Positions 38,226 through 47,382 of a stretch of 64,000 nt of DNA are shown here, piece after piece; within the stretch, counting starts at the first letter, position 1, and each line of letters starts with the position of its first letter. The position numbers and the translations under genes were made by a program. Source of the stretch: Desulfoscipio geothermicus DSM 3669 (lineage in GTDB: Bacteria > Bacillota > Desulfotomaculia > Desulfotomaculales > Desulfallaceae); contig NZ_FOYM01000016.1 in assembly GCF_900115975.1 (NCBI RefSeq), positions 1-64,000 of the forward strand. Direction: 5' to 3'. The notes under the pieces are model-generated. The model was not told the origin of the DNA and searched no databases. It worked only from the letters and a program-made list of their open reading frames with translations.

Positions 38226-39005
38226 TTGAAATGGGGCAGGTTACCACGCGGGGAAAAACGGAACAAATACGGAGCTGATGAATGGGCAAGCTATTATGAA
38301 TCCGTCACCGGGCGGCGGCCGGGATATTCGCCGGCCAGGCGCAAAAGCAGGCGGAGCGGTGTTTTCCGCATCACTGCCGTACTGGTTATACTGACGGTGT
38401 TGATGGTGGCGCGCCAGTACCCGCACCCCGTGGGGGACCAGGTACGCGATAATCTGCGCCACATGTTGACCGCGGAATGGGATTTTGGGCCGCTGATTAA
38501 TAAATCGGTGCTCCTGGCCGCCCAATTAGTTAACTGGGACAATCCCGTTATGCCGCCTTCTCCCGGCGTGGATGGCGACACGAAGCCCGTTGCAGGGTCG
38601 GACTTGACGAAAGCGGAGCTTTATGTGCCTGTTTCGGGCAAGGTGGTTGAAGAATTCGGCTGGGTACAATCTTCTGTGGATGGCATGGAGAGATATCATG
38701 CCGGAATTGATATCAGCGCCCCGCCGGGGGCGAGCGTGGCCGCTGCCATGGACGGTCAGGTGGAAAGAATCTCCCGGGATAAAGAGCTGGGACAGTATAT
38801 TTTAATCAATCACGGCGAGGGAACCTATACTTTGTACGGTGGAGTTGACGACGTCGCTGTGGTGGAGGGACAGACGGTCCGGGCGGGCCAGGAGATTGCC
38901 GTAGTGGGCGAGGGGGAAGTGCCCGGCGGCGGCCTGCATTTTGAGCTGCGTGAAAACGGCAAACTGGTGGACCCGCTGACGCGCCTGCAGGTGAAAGGGA
39001 ATTGA
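38226..39005 (+). CDS. spoIVFA: SpoIVFA-like LytM/M23-fold membrane protein
   Basis: 259 residues from the TTG at 38226 (GGGGGGAAG upstream). One membrane helix (about 48-65) and a C-terminal M23/LytM fold with HAGIDISAPPGASVAAAMDGQV and GGGLHFELRENGK. Active M23 enzymes have HxxxD and HxH; here HAGID is kept but the first His of HxH is Gly (GLH), so zinc binding and peptidase activity are doubtful. This matches SpoIVFA, which holds and inhibits the intramembrane protease SpoIVFB, encoded 13 nt downstream. The 205-bp upstream gap has no clear promoter. Confidence 0.85.
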   Translation: MKWGRLPRGEKRNKYGADEWASYYESVTGRRPGYSPARRKSRRSGVFRITAVLVILTVLMVARQYPHPVGDQVRDNLRHMLTAEWDFGPLINKSVLLAAQLVNWDNPVMPPSPGVDGDTKPVAGSDLTKAELYVPVSGKVVEEFGWVQSSVDGMERYHAGIDISAPPGASVAAAMDGQVERISRDKELGQYILINHGEGTYTLYGGVDDVAVVEGQTVRAGQEIAVVGEGEVPGGGLHFELRENGKLVDPLTRLQVKGN

Positions 39006-39018
39006 CGGGGGTGCGGGA

Positions 39019-39894
39019 ATGCGTTTGGGACGTTTAATGGGGGTTGAGCTTTATTTAAACCCCTTCTTTATGGCCTTGCTGGCCCTGTTTTTCGTAGCCG
39101 GGGTTCTGGGCCGGGGGCTCGTGGCCTTCGGCGTGGTGCTGGTGCATGAAATGGCCCACGCGCTGGCGGCCCGGCGACTGGGGGTTACATTGGACGACGT
39201 GGAGCTTTTGCCCTTCGGTGGGGTGGCCCGGGCGGGCGCCGAACTGGCGGTGGACCCGGTGCGGGAAATATACATTGCCGTGGCCGGGCCGGCCAGTAAC
39301 CTGATCATGCTCGGCATGGGAGTGGCGGCAAAAAATTACGGGCTCTGGCATACTGACCTGGGTCCGTTTTTTTTGCAATGTAATTTGCTGGTGGCGGCGT
39401 TCAACTTGTTGCCCGCGCTGCCCCTGGACGGCGGGCGGATATACCGGGCCTGTCTGTCCGGCCGGGTGGGGATCAGGCTGGCCACGTACCGGGCGGCCCG
39501 GCTGGGGCAGTTTTGGGCCGTGATAATTGCCGTTGCCGGTGCGCTGGGCATGTGGGCCGGCTACTGCGGGCTGGACATTCCGGTGACGGCGCTTTTTCTT
39601 TTTTACGCGGCCACCCGGGAGCAAAAGACGGCCCCGTACCTGTTCATGCAGCTTGTCATGCGCAAGCAGGAAGAAATGGCCCGGGAAGGGGTGCTGCCAG
39701 CCAACTGGTTGGCGGCCATGGAATACGTGCCCCTGGGGCAGTTGGTGCGCCCCTTTGTGCCCCGCCGTTTTCACCTGGTGACGGTGCTGGACCGCCAGGG
39801 ACGGTTCCGGGGCACGGTAACGGAAACGATCGTTATTGATGCCCTTTTACACCGGGGCGCGGATGTTCCGGTGGGCGAACTGCTGGAAGGGTGA
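39019..39894 (+). CDS. spoIVFB: SpoIVFB intramembrane metalloprotease (M50)
   Basis: 291 residues with at least five hydrophobic segments. Zinc motif HEMAH (VLVHEMAHALAARRLG, near residue 42) and third ligand region ALPLDGGRI are intact. A short cytosolic CBS-like tail follows (LVTVLDRQGRFRGTV). In Bacillus SpoIVFB cleaves pro-sigma-K in the mother cell outer forespore membrane. Adjacent to spoIVFA and upstream of the rplU cluster, the classical order. Confidence 0.93.
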   Translation: MRLGRLMGVELYLNPFFMALLALFFVAGVLGRGLVAFGVVLVHEMAHALAARRLGVTLDDVELLPFGGVARAGAELAVDPVREIYIAVAGPASNLIMLGMGVAAKNYGLWHTDLGPFFLQCNLLVAAFNLLPALPLDGGRIYRACLSGRVGIRLATYRAARLGQFWAVIIAVAGALGMWAGYCGLDIPVTALFLFYAATREQKTAPYLFMQLVMRKQEEMAREGVLPANWLAAMEYVPLGQLVRPFVPRRFHLVTVLDRQGRFRGTVTETIVIDALLHRGADVPVGELLEG

Positions 39895-39898
39895 GATT

Positions 39899-39987
39899 GC
39901 AGAATACAGAATTCAGAATTTAGAATTTAGAATGAAAAACATAATAAATCCTATCTCCTGAATTCTGAATTCTGACTTCTGTATTCT
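39899..39987. repeat. Family D palindrome (AGAATTC-type)
   Basis: The left arm is three to four tandem AGAATT units beginning AGAATACAG, and the right arm is its near-perfect reverse complement ending CTGTATTCT; arms about 34 nt with a short AT-rich loop. It starts 5 nt after spoIVFB and may act as its terminator. Only copy in the window. Confidence 0.8.
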
Positions 39988-40121
39988 TATACAAATGTGT
40001 CTTTTGTCGGAAATCGGGTAAAATAAAAGTAGATAATCCGGTAATCGCTTGATTTTTTTAATAAATAATGTTATTTATCTTGGGAAGGTATTTTAAAGGC
40101 AATTTTTGGAGGAAAGTATAA

Positions 40122-41999
40122 ATGGACAAACAGCTGGAAAAAATATTGCGCCGGGTGCAAAAGCCGGGCCGCTATGCCGGAGGAGAATGGAATGCCGTGC
40201 GCAAGGACTGGAGCAGCACTTACATAAAAATGGCCTTCGCCTTTCCCGATGTCTATGAGGTGGGCATGAGTCACCTGGGCATGCAGATTTTATACGGTGC
40301 GGTGAACGAGCGCGAGGATGCCCTGCTGGAAAGGGTGTTTGCTCCCTGGCCGGACATGGAGGAGCAGATGCGCAAAACGGGCCTGCCGCTGTTCAGCCTG
40401 GAATCCCGCAAACCGGTGCGGGATTTTGACATTATAGGATTTACCCTGCAATATGAACTGAGCTTTACCAATATACTGAATATGCTGGACCTGGCCGGTA
40501 TTCCCCTGCGCACGGAGGACCGCGCCGGGGACGATTTCCCCCTGGTGGTGGCCGGGGGACCCTGCGCCTTCAATCCCGAGCCGCTGGCCGAGTTTATTGA
40601 TGCCTTTGTGCTCGGCGAGGGGGAGGAAATCGTCAATGAATTGCTGGACGCCTACCTGGAATCGCGCCGGCGGGGCGAGGGGTGGCGGGAAATGCTGCTG
40701 CGGCTGGCGCGAATCGACGGAATTTACGTGCCTTCATTCTATGAAGTGGAGTATAATGAAGACGGAGGGATAAAGTCGGTGACTCCAACGGTCGGCGGGG
40801 TGCCGGCCCTGGTGAAAAAAAGGGTGGTTGCCGATATTGAAAACGTATATTTCCCCACCCGTCCGGTGGTGCCGGCCATTGAGTCGGTGCATGACCGGGC
40901 CATGCTGGAGGTGCAGCGGGGCTGCACCCGCGGCTGCCGGTTTTGCCAGGCCGGCGTGATATACCGGCCGGTGCGCGAAAAGGAACCGGAAACGCTGTTG
41001 CGCCATGCCCGGGAAATAATCGGCGCCACCGGCTATGGCGAAATATCGCTTACCTCGCTGAGCACTTCGGATTACTCCCGGGTGCGCCCGCTGGTCAGCG
41101 ATCTGACCCGTAAGCACGGGGACACAGGAGTAAATGTATCACTGCCCTCCCTGCGGGTGGACGCCTTTTCGGTGGACCTGGCCAAGGAAGTGCAGAAAGT
41201 GCGTCGCTCCAGCCTGACTTTCGCACCCGAAGCGGGCACCCAACGCCTGCGGGATGTAATCAACAAGGGAGTTACCGAAGAAAACCTGATGGAGGCGGTT
41301 ACGGCGGCTTTTTCCGGCGGCTGGCAGGCCATTAAACTGTACTTCATGATCGGGCTGCCCACGGAAACCGACGCTGACCTGGCCGGAATTGTAGAACTGG
41401 CCCGCCGGGTGCTGCAGCGGGGTCGCGAACTGGTTACAGCCAGGGGGCGGCTGAAAGTCACCGTCAGCGTATCATCGTTTGTGCCCAAGTCCCATACTCC
41501 TTTCCAGTGGGAGCCCCAGGATACCATGGAAGAGCTCAGGCGCAAGCAGGCGTTCCTGCGCGAGCGGCTGCGGGGCAAGGGGCTGGTGTTCAATTGGCAC
41601 GATCCCGAAACCAGTTTTATTGAGGCGGTGCTCTCCCGGGGCGACCGGCGCCTGGCCGGTGCCATTGAGGCCGCTTGGCGCAAGGGTTCCCGTTTTGACG
41701 GCTGGTCCGAATTTTTTGACCTCAATAAGTGGCTGGCCGCTTTTGATGAGACGGGAATTGAACCGGGGCGGTACGCACACCGCCGTTATAATTACGAAGA
41801 TATTTTACCCTGGGACCATATCGGCGCCGGGGTCAGTAAAAAATACCTGGTCAAAGAACATCGCCGGGCCATGGACGGGCAAACCACCCATGATTGCCGA
41901 GGCGGGCGATGCCCGGGGTGCGGGCTGTGCCCCACCCTGGCAGTCAAGCCGTACATGGCGGGAGGTGAAACCGTTGCCCCGGTACAGGATAATCTATAG
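40122..41999 (+). CDS. TIGR03960-family radical SAM protein
   Basis: 625 residues. N-terminal cobalamin-binding-like domain (VYEVGMSHLGMQILYGAVN) and radical SAM core with the 4Fe-4S motif CTRGCRFC (RGCTRGCRFCQAGVIYRP), then SLPSLRVD and FAPEAGTQRLRD. The C-terminus has another Cys cluster, DCRGGRCPGCGLC. This family regularly precedes a TIGR03936 protein and rng in Clostridia; its reaction is not firmly known, with RNA modification a reasonable guess from context. GGAGG site upstream; overlaps the next gene by 26 nt. Confidence 0.93.
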   Translation: MDKQLEKILRRVQKPGRYAGGEWNAVRKDWSSTYIKMAFAFPDVYEVGMSHLGMQILYGAVNEREDALLERVFAPWPDMEEQMRKTGLPLFSLESRKPVRDFDIIGFTLQYELSFTNILNMLDLAGIPLRTEDRAGDDFPLVVAGGPCAFNPEPLAEFIDAFVLGEGEEIVNELLDAYLESRRRGEGWREMLLRLARIDGIYVPSFYEVEYNEDGGIKSVTPTVGGVPALVKKRVVADIENVYFPTRPVVPAIESVHDRAMLEVQRGCTRGCRFCQAGVIYRPVREKEPETLLRHAREIIGATGYGEISLTSLSTSDYSRVRPLVSDLTRKHGDTGVNVSLPSLRVDAFSVDLAKEVQKVRRSSLTFAPEAGTQRLRDVINKGVTEENLMEAVTAAFSGGWQAIKLYFMIGLPTETDADLAGIVELARRVLQRGRELVTARGRLKVTVSVSSFVPKSHTPFQWEPQDTMEELRRKQAFLRERLRGKGLVFNWHDPETSFIEAVLSRGDRRLAGAIEAAWRKGSRFDGWSEFFDLNKWLAAFDETGIEPGRYAHRRYNYEDILPWDHIGAGVSKKYLVKEHRRAMDGQTTHDCRGGRCPGCGLCPTLAVKPYMAGGETVAPVQDNL

Positions 42000-42651
42000 C
42001 AAAAGGGGACCGGCCCGCTACATTTCACACCTGGACCTGGTGCGCGCGCTGGAGCGGTCCATGCGCCGGGCCGGATTGCCTATCGCCTTTTCCGAGGGTT
42101 TTAATCCCCACCCCCGTATGAGTTTTGCCGCCCCTCTGCCCGTTGGCATTGAAGGATTGGCGGAAGTGATGGACGTAGAAATGACCGCACCGGTGCCGCG
42201 CCGGGACCTGGCGGACCGGCTGAATGCAGCGCTGCCGCCGGGGCTGGCGGTCAAGGAAGTGCTTGAAGTGGCGGATAATGCCCCGGCGCCCATGGCCGTG
42301 CTGGATAAGGCCGCTTACATAGTGCACCTGGATGCTGACGACCTGCCCGCCCCGCTGTTCGAGTGCACAGTGGAGGAATTTCTGGCCCTGGACAAGGTGG
42401 AAGTGAGCCGCAGGGGTAAGAACGGCCGGGAAAAAACGCGCGACATCCGGCCCGGGATTATAAAGATGGAGGTGCAGTCCAGGGTTTGCGGTTTGACTAT
42501 GCGCCTGGAACTGAAAACCGGCAGCGCCATGAACGTGCGCCCGGAAGAGGCCATGACAGCCCTTTTCCGGCACGCCGGCATACCGGTGGACCCGGTTGAA
42601 CTGGAAATCACCCGGATGAAACTGTTTGCCGGGGACAGCGGGCTGGATTAG
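41974..42651 (+). CDS. TIGR03936-family protein (DUF2344)
   Basis: 225 residues: RYRIIYSKRGPARYISHLDLVRALERSMRRAGLPIAFSEGFNPHPRMSFAAPLPVG-type N-terminus (only its core motifs are quoted elsewhere) is diagnostic of the family, with a less conserved C-terminus. It is the fixed partner of TIGR03960 and is sometimes fused to it. TTG at 41974 follows GGAGGTGA; the open frame continues upstream in the shadow of TIGR03960. Confidence 0.9.
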   Translation: MPRYRIIYSKRGPARYISHLDLVRALERSMRRAGLPIAFSEGFNPHPRMSFAAPLPVGIEGLAEVMDVEMTAPVPRRDLADRLNAALPPGLAVKEVLEVADNAPAPMAVLDKAAYIVHLDADDLPAPLFECTVEEFLALDKVEVSRRGKNGREKTRDIRPGIIKMEVQSRVCGLTMRLELKTGSAMNVRPEEAMTALFRHAGIPVDPVELEITRMKLFAGDSGLD

Positions 42652-42681
42652 TTTTTCATATATAGATTGTGGGGAAAAGAA

Positions 42682-44376
42682 ATGTTTAAAGAGATACTGA
42701 TTAATGTTGGTGAAGAAGAGACCAGGGTAGCCGTACTGGAAAACAAGATACTGGTGGAAATGTATATTGAGCGTTCGCCCAACCAGCGCCTGGTCGGGAA
42801 CATATACAAAGGTCGGGTGGAAAACGTGCTGCCCGGTATGCAGGCGGCCTTTGTGGATATCGGACTGGAAAAAAACGCATTCCTATACGTGGAGGACGCT
42901 ATCCCCGCCCGTGCCCCCGATGCCGGGCAGGGCCAAGGCAACTCGGCCCTGGGTACCAATATATGCGATATACTGAAACACGGCCAGGAAGTAATTGTCC
43001 AGATTATTAAAGAGCCCATAGGCACCAAGGGGGCCCGGGTGACCACCCATATTACACTGCCCGGCCGCTACCTGGTGCTGATGCCCACCGCGGAATACAT
43101 CGGCATTTCCCGGCGCATCGAGGACGAGCGGGAAAGGGACCGCCTGCGGGAAATGGCTGCCCGGATTAAACCCCCGGGCATGGGCGTTATTGTGCGCACC
43201 GTGGCCGAAGGGGTCGATGAAGACGAACTGTGCCTGGATGTCAACCTGCTCACCAACCTTTGGCAAAAGATCATTAACCGCTCCAACCACGGTCCGGTCC
43301 CCAACTTGCTGCACCGCGATTTGGAACTGGTCCAGCGTATTTTGCGCGACATTTTTACCGAAGATGTGGACCGGCTGATCATTGATTCCCGGTACGAATA
43401 CGAAAAGATCCTGGATTTACTGGATATTGTCGGGCCGCGCCTGAAAGTCAAAGTTTTCCTGGAAGAGCGCAATCAGCTGTTTGAAGATAACAATGTGGAC
43501 GTTGAGCTGGAAAAGGCCCTGAAGCGCAAAGTCTGGCTTAAATGCGGCGGTTATATCGTCATCGATCAGGCCGAGGCGCTAACCGCCATAGATGTCAATA
43601 CCGGCAAGTACGTGGGCACCACCAATCTTGAGGATACGGTGTTGAAAACCAACCTGGACGCGGCGGTGGAAATCGCGCGCCAGCTGCGCCTGCGTAACAT
43701 CGGCGGCATCATCATTGTTGATTTTATTGACATGAGCCGGGAAGAGCACCGCCGGCAGGTACTGGAAGTGCTGGAGGAGGAAATTCGCAAGGACAAGACC
43801 AAAACCAATATTCTGGGTATTACCCAGCTGGGTTTGGTAGAAATGACCAGGAAAAAGGTACGCCCCAGCCTGGCCGAGGTGCTGCAGAAGGTCTGCCCGT
43901 ACTGCGACGGGCGGGGCAAGGTGCTTTCCGAGGAAACCGTGGGGATCAGCATCAAGCAGCAAATTTACCAGATGGCCAGGCAGACCGCGGCTGAAACCAT
44001 TTTGGTGGAGGCCAACCCGCTGGTGGCCGCCCGGCTCATCGGCAGCGGGGGGGCCAACCTGCGGGAACTGGAGGCCCGTACCGGTAAAAACGTGTACATC
44101 AGGGGCTGCGCGGAACATCATATAGAATCGGTTGCCATGCGCCCGATATACGACCAGGCCGATATCCAGGCGCAAACTTTACCTGTTAAACCGGGGCAGG
44201 TGCTGGAAGTTAAGGTCGAAGAACCGCATGTCAACAACTTCAACGACGGGATTGCCCGGGTCAACGGATTTATCCTGGATATCGAAGGAGCGGGCGCCCT
44301 GGTGGGGGAAATTATACCCGTGGAAGTCAGCAAGGTGTTCCGCACCTACGCCAAGGCCAAAATGATTAGAACTTAG
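42682..44376 (+). CDS. rng: Ribonuclease G/E
   Basis: 564 residues. N-terminal S1 region (NQRLVGNIYKGRVENVLPGMQAAFVDIG), DNase I-like catalytic part (IDVNTGKYVGTTNLEDTV, GGIIIVDFIDM) and the zinc-link CPYCDGRG. C-terminal about 100 residues resemble a TRAM/S1-like RNA-binding tail. It cleaves single-stranded AU-rich RNA and helps mature rRNA. ATG 42682 is preceded by GGGGAAAAG; the upstream GTG-containing frame from 42667 would overlap that site. Confidence 0.95.
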   Translation: MFKEILINVGEEETRVAVLENKILVEMYIERSPNQRLVGNIYKGRVENVLPGMQAAFVDIGLEKNAFLYVEDAIPARAPDAGQGQGNSALGTNICDILKHGQEVIVQIIKEPIGTKGARVTTHITLPGRYLVLMPTAEYIGISRRIEDERERDRLREMAARIKPPGMGVIVRTVAEGVDEDELCLDVNLLTNLWQKIINRSNHGPVPNLLHRDLELVQRILRDIFTEDVDRLIIDSRYEYEKILDLLDIVGPRLKVKVFLEERNQLFEDNNVDVELEKALKRKVWLKCGGYIVIDQAEALTAIDVNTGKYVGTTNLEDTVLKTNLDAAVEIARQLRLRNIGGIIIVDFIDMSREEHRRQVLEVLEEEIRKDKTKTNILGITQLGLVEMTRKKVRPSLAEVLQKVCPYCDGRGKVLSEETVGISIKQQIYQMARQTAAETILVEANPLVAARLIGSGGANLRELEARTGKNVYIRGCAEHHIESVAMRPIYDQADIQAQTLPVKPGQVLEVKVEEPHVNNFNDGIARVNGFILDIEGAGALVGEIIPVEVSKVFRTYAKAKMIRT

Positions 44377-44428
44377 GGTAGCCGGCTTAACAAACGCTGC
44401 AGGGGACCGGCGAAACCGTAAAGCAGCC

Positions 44429-44456
44429 TTGACAATATTAGTCTTTATGATAAAAT
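44429..44456 (+). promoter_or_regulatory. Sigma-A promoter of the rplU leader
   Basis: TTGACA (44429-44434), a 16-nt spacer and TAAAAT (44451-44456). It drives the rplU-rpmA ribosomal protein unit. Confidence 0.75.
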
Positions 44457-44462
44457 ACTTGT

Positions 44463-44545
44463 GTTGTTAATCTTGTTATAAGTACCGCACGGAACGGGTC
44501 GCTAAAAGGTAAAACCTTACCCGGCTCCGGCGAGTCCTGTATTAA
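44463..44545 (+). ncRNA. Ribosomal protein L21 leader
   Basis: The about 80-nt leader between the promoter and rplU contains the ACCGCACGGAACGGGTCGC and CCGGCTCCGGCGAGTCCTG elements typical of the L21 leader of Firmicutes. It is thought to bind L21 and give autogenous control. The assignment is from motif memory, not a covariance search. Confidence 0.7.
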
Positions 44546-44559
44546 GGGGGGAACTAACT

Positions 44560-44871
44560 ATGTACGCAATTATGGAAACCGGCGGCAAACAATACAAGGT
44601 CAGCGAAGGGGATACCCTGTATATTGAAAAACTGCCGGCTGACGCGGGTGAAACCTATGAAGTAAACAAGGTGCTGGCCGTGGAAAAGGACGGTCAACTG
44701 CAGATGGGCACTCCCTTGCTGGAGGGCGCCAAGGTGATTCTCAAAGTGGAAAAGCACGGCAAGGGCAAGAAGATTATTGTCTTCAAGTACAAGCCCAAGA
44801 AGAATTACCGGCGTAAAAAAGGCCACCGCCAACCTTTTACCAGGGTTGTGGTGGAAAAAATACAGGCCTGA
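44560..44871 (+). CDS. rplU: Ribosomal protein L21 (bL21)
   Basis: 103 residues, full length: [14 protein letters not shown] at the start and the RNA-binding [20 protein letters not shown] signature near the end. 50S subunit protein. GGGGGG-rich ribosome site. The gene for the Prp protease, usually between rplU and rpmA in Firmicutes, is absent; only 18 nt separate the two. Confidence 0.98.
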   Translation: MYAIMETGGKQYKVSEGDTLYIEKLPADAGETYEVNKVLAVEKDGQLQMGTPLLEGAKVILKVEKHGKGKKIIVFKYKPKKNYRRKKGHRQPFTRVVVEKIQA

Positions 44872-44889
44872 TTTCGGAGGTGAAATAAA

Positions 44890-45162
44890 TTGGCACATAA
44901 GAAAGGTGTAGGCAGTTCGCGTAACGGTCGTGATTCCAATCCCAAGATGCTTGGTGTCAAGCGGGGCGACGGTCAGTTTGTCACCGCCGGCAGCATCCTG
45001 GTTCGCCAGCGGGGCACACGGATACACCCGGGCAACAATGTCGGCCGCGGGGGCGACGATACCCTGTTTGCCAAGGTGGACGGCATTGTAACTTTTCAGA
45101 CCAAGGGCAAGGATAAAAAAGTGGTCAGCGTCCGGGAAGTTGAGGAAGCCGCTGTGTCATAA
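44890..45162 (+). CDS. rpmA: Ribosomal protein L27 (bL27), without cleavable N-terminal extension
   Basis: 90 residues: [24 protein letters not shown] is the mature-type N-terminus that reaches the peptidyl transferase centre. In most Firmicutes L27 is made with a nine-or-so-residue extension (..LQFFA) removed by Prp. Here TTG at 44890 follows GGAGGTGA, and an in-frame TGA nine nt upstream excludes any extension. This agrees with the missing prp gene. Confidence 0.97.
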   Translation: MAHKKGVGSSRNGRDSNPKMLGVKRGDGQFVTAGSILVRQRGTRIHPGNNVGRGGDDTLFAKVDGIVTFQTKGKDKKVVSVREVEEAAVS

Positions 45163-45223
45163 CAATAAGTATAAAGTTGGAAGCAGCCCAATACGGGCTG
45201 CTTTGTGTTTTAAGGAAAGAACG

Positions 45224-45340
45224 CAAAAAGGGGCCCCCTTTTACGGGGCCCCTTTTTACGGAGCCTAATAAGCAAAAAGGGGACAGGCACTTTTTTCAAA
45301 ATACGAAAAAAGAGCCAGTCCCCTTTTTGCCGGTCCCCTT
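45224..45340. repeat. Family A palindromes A5 (compound)
   Basis: First an AAAAAGGGGCCCCC/GGGGCCCCTTTTT variant hairpin (45224-45257), then a standard family A unit (45273-45328) with GGGGACAGGC, a T6/A6 central stem and GCCAGTCCCC, then an extra GGTCCCCTTTTT box. It lies downstream of rpmA and would end the ribosomal transcript. Confidence 0.75.
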
Positions 45341-45447
45341 TTTATTCTTCGCCATAATTTAGTGCAAAAATTTAATAATACTGGTATAATGCTTACTATA
45401 TGCCAATTCTAACGTGATTACATACATGCAAAAGGGGAGAGTTCCCG

Positions 45448-46011
45448 GTGGATATGGCTAGAATGCTGGAATTATTGTCCTTGCAGCGGCATGATTTTCT
45501 CAACCACCTGCAGGTAATATCCGGCCTGCTGCAGTTAAACAAGGAAGACCGGGCGAGGGAATATATACGCGAAGTCACCCGTGATATTGTCCGCCTGAGC
45601 AGGGTGGTGCACTTAAAAGTGCCGGAGGTGGCGGCAGCCTTTTTAATCGCCCATCACCGGTTTGCGGACCATGATATAGAGGTGCATTACGATGTGCAGG
45701 CCGACCTGGCCGGATGCGCAGTGCCCGGCAAAGAACTGGGCCCGGTGCTGGAGGATGTACTGCAGAACATTGTGGAATACCTGGCTCCGGTGGAAAATAC
45801 CGAGCGCGACCTGTTTATCAAGATAAACAGGTCGGGCCGGGATTACGAGTGCATATTCAGTTTTAATACCATGTCCGGCGGGCGTTGCTATAATGGCCGG
45901 GAAACGATTCAGCGGGTGGAAGAAAGGCTCGCGCCTTACTGGGGTAAACTGGACGGCAATGTGGGCGATCGAAAGTGTCATATAGTAATGTTTCTGCCCG
46001 CCGGGGAGTAG
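45448..46011 (+). CDS. spo0B: Spo0B-like sporulation phosphotransferase
   Basis: 187 residues. The N-terminal helical hairpin contains the phospho-accepting His in LQRHDFLNHLQVISGLLQLN (near residue 14), followed by a degenerate histidine-kinase-like ATPase fold (GPVLEDVLQNIVEYL) without full nucleotide motifs, as in Spo0B. It relays phosphate from Spo0F to Spo0A. GTG start after AAAGGGGAGAG. Position between rpmA and obgE is the same as in Bacillus. Confidence 0.85.
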   Translation: MDMARMLELLSLQRHDFLNHLQVISGLLQLNKEDRAREYIREVTRDIVRLSRVVHLKVPEVAAAFLIAHHRFADHDIEVHYDVQADLAGCAVPGKELGPVLEDVLQNIVEYLAPVENTERDLFIKINRSGRDYECIFSFNTMSGGRCYNGRETIQRVEERLAPYWGKLDGNVGDRKCHIVMFLPAGE

Positions 46012-46103
46012 AAAAAACGTGGGTTTTTCCGATCAATGCCTGAACAGGCGCTTTAATGAGCATAATATGGGTAATAATTTATCAAAAATTCAGGTGAGTG
46101 AGC

Positions 46104-47369
46104 ATGTTTTACGACAGGGCGAGGATTTATGTCAAGGGCGGCGACGGCGGCAATGGTTGCGCCGCCTTCCGGCGTGAAAAATACGTGGCCGAGGGCGGTC
46201 CCTGGGGCGGCGACGGCGGCAAGGGCGGCGATGTCATCTTTATGGGTGACGGGGGCCTGCGCACCCTGGTGGACTTTCGCTACCAGCGTCATTACAAGGC
46301 CGGGCGGGGCCGGCACGGGCGCGGTAAAAACATGCACGGTCGTACCGGGGAGGACCTGGTGGTCCGGGTCCCCCTGGGCACCGTGATCCGGGCGGAGGAC
46401 AGCGGTCGGTTGCTGGGCGATATCACCCGGGACGGCCAGAGATTGGTGGTGGCCCGCGGTGGGCGCGGCGGCAGGGGCAACGCCCGGTTTGCCGGCCCGC
46501 ATAACAAAGCGCCCACCATGGCGGAAAAGGGCGAGCCCGGTGAAGAACTCTGGCTCATGCTGGAACTGAAGTTACTGGCCGATGTGGGCCTGATCGGTTA
46601 CCCCAATGCCGGCAAATCCACGTTGATTTCCCGTGTTTCGGCGGCCCGGCCCAAAATTGCCGATTATCCCTTCACCACCCTGACGCCAAATTTGGGCGTG
46701 GTCAGCCTGGGCGAGGGAAAAAGTTTTGTCATGGCCGACATTCCGGGTTTGATCGAGGGGGCCCACGGCGGGGCGGGCCTGGGGCATGATTTTTTGCGCC
46801 ACGTCGAACGCACCAGGCTTTTGGTGCATGTTTTGGATACGGCGGGTACCGAGGGGCGTGATCCGTTGGCTGATTTTCAGGTGATCAACCGGGAACTGGC
46901 TCTGTATAATGAAGCGCTGGCCGGCCGGCCGCAGATAGTGGTACCCAATAAAATGGATTTGCCGGAAAGCGAGGACAACCTGGCCAGAATAAAGGACGCG
47001 CTGGCCGGCAAGTATGAAATATTTCCCATTTCCGCGGTCACTGGAGCGGGGACGGCGGAATTGATCGGGCGCATTTACGATCTTTTGCAGGAAATACCGG
47101 CGGAGCCGCTGCACGCGGAAGAACCGGCGGAAGTGGTGCATCATGCCGGCCCCAGGTTTGAAATTTACCGGGAGGACGGCATGCTGGTGGTTACCGGCCG
47201 GGAAATAGAGAAACACGTGGCTATGACCGACCTGGACAACGAGGAAGCGGTAGAGCGCCTGCAGCGTATCATGCACCTGATGGGGCTGGAACAGGCCCTG
47301 CGCGACCAAGGAGCCAGGAATGGCGACCTGGTGCGGATCAGAGATTTTACTTTTGAATTTGTGGATTAA
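46104..47369 (+). CDS. obgE: GTPase ObgE/CgtA
   Basis: 421 residues: glycine-rich Obg domain (KGGDGGNGCAAFRREKYV), G domain with GYPNAGKSTL, DIPGLIEGA and NKMDLP, and the C-terminal OCT domain (GPRFEIYREDGMLVVTGREIEKHV). Involved in 50S assembly, stress response and, in Bacillus, sporulation. ATG 46104 is chosen over the GTG two codons earlier because of spacing from AGGTGAG. Confidence 0.97.
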   Translation: MFYDRARIYVKGGDGGNGCAAFRREKYVAEGGPWGGDGGKGGDVIFMGDGGLRTLVDFRYQRHYKAGRGRHGRGKNMHGRTGEDLVVRVPLGTVIRAEDSGRLLGDITRDGQRLVVARGGRGGRGNARFAGPHNKAPTMAEKGEPGEELWLMLELKLLADVGLIGYPNAGKSTLISRVSAARPKIADYPFTTLTPNLGVVSLGEGKSFVMADIPGLIEGAHGGAGLGHDFLRHVERTRLLVHVLDTAGTEGRDPLADFQVINRELALYNEALAGRPQIVVPNKMDLPESEDNLARIKDALAGKYEIFPISAVTGAGTAELIGRIYDLLQEIPAEPLHAEEPAEVVHHAGPRFEIYREDGMLVVTGREIEKHVAMTDLDNEEAVERLQRIMHLMGLEQALRDQGARNGDLVRIRDFTFEFVD

Positions 47370-47382
47370 AGCGGAGTGGATT

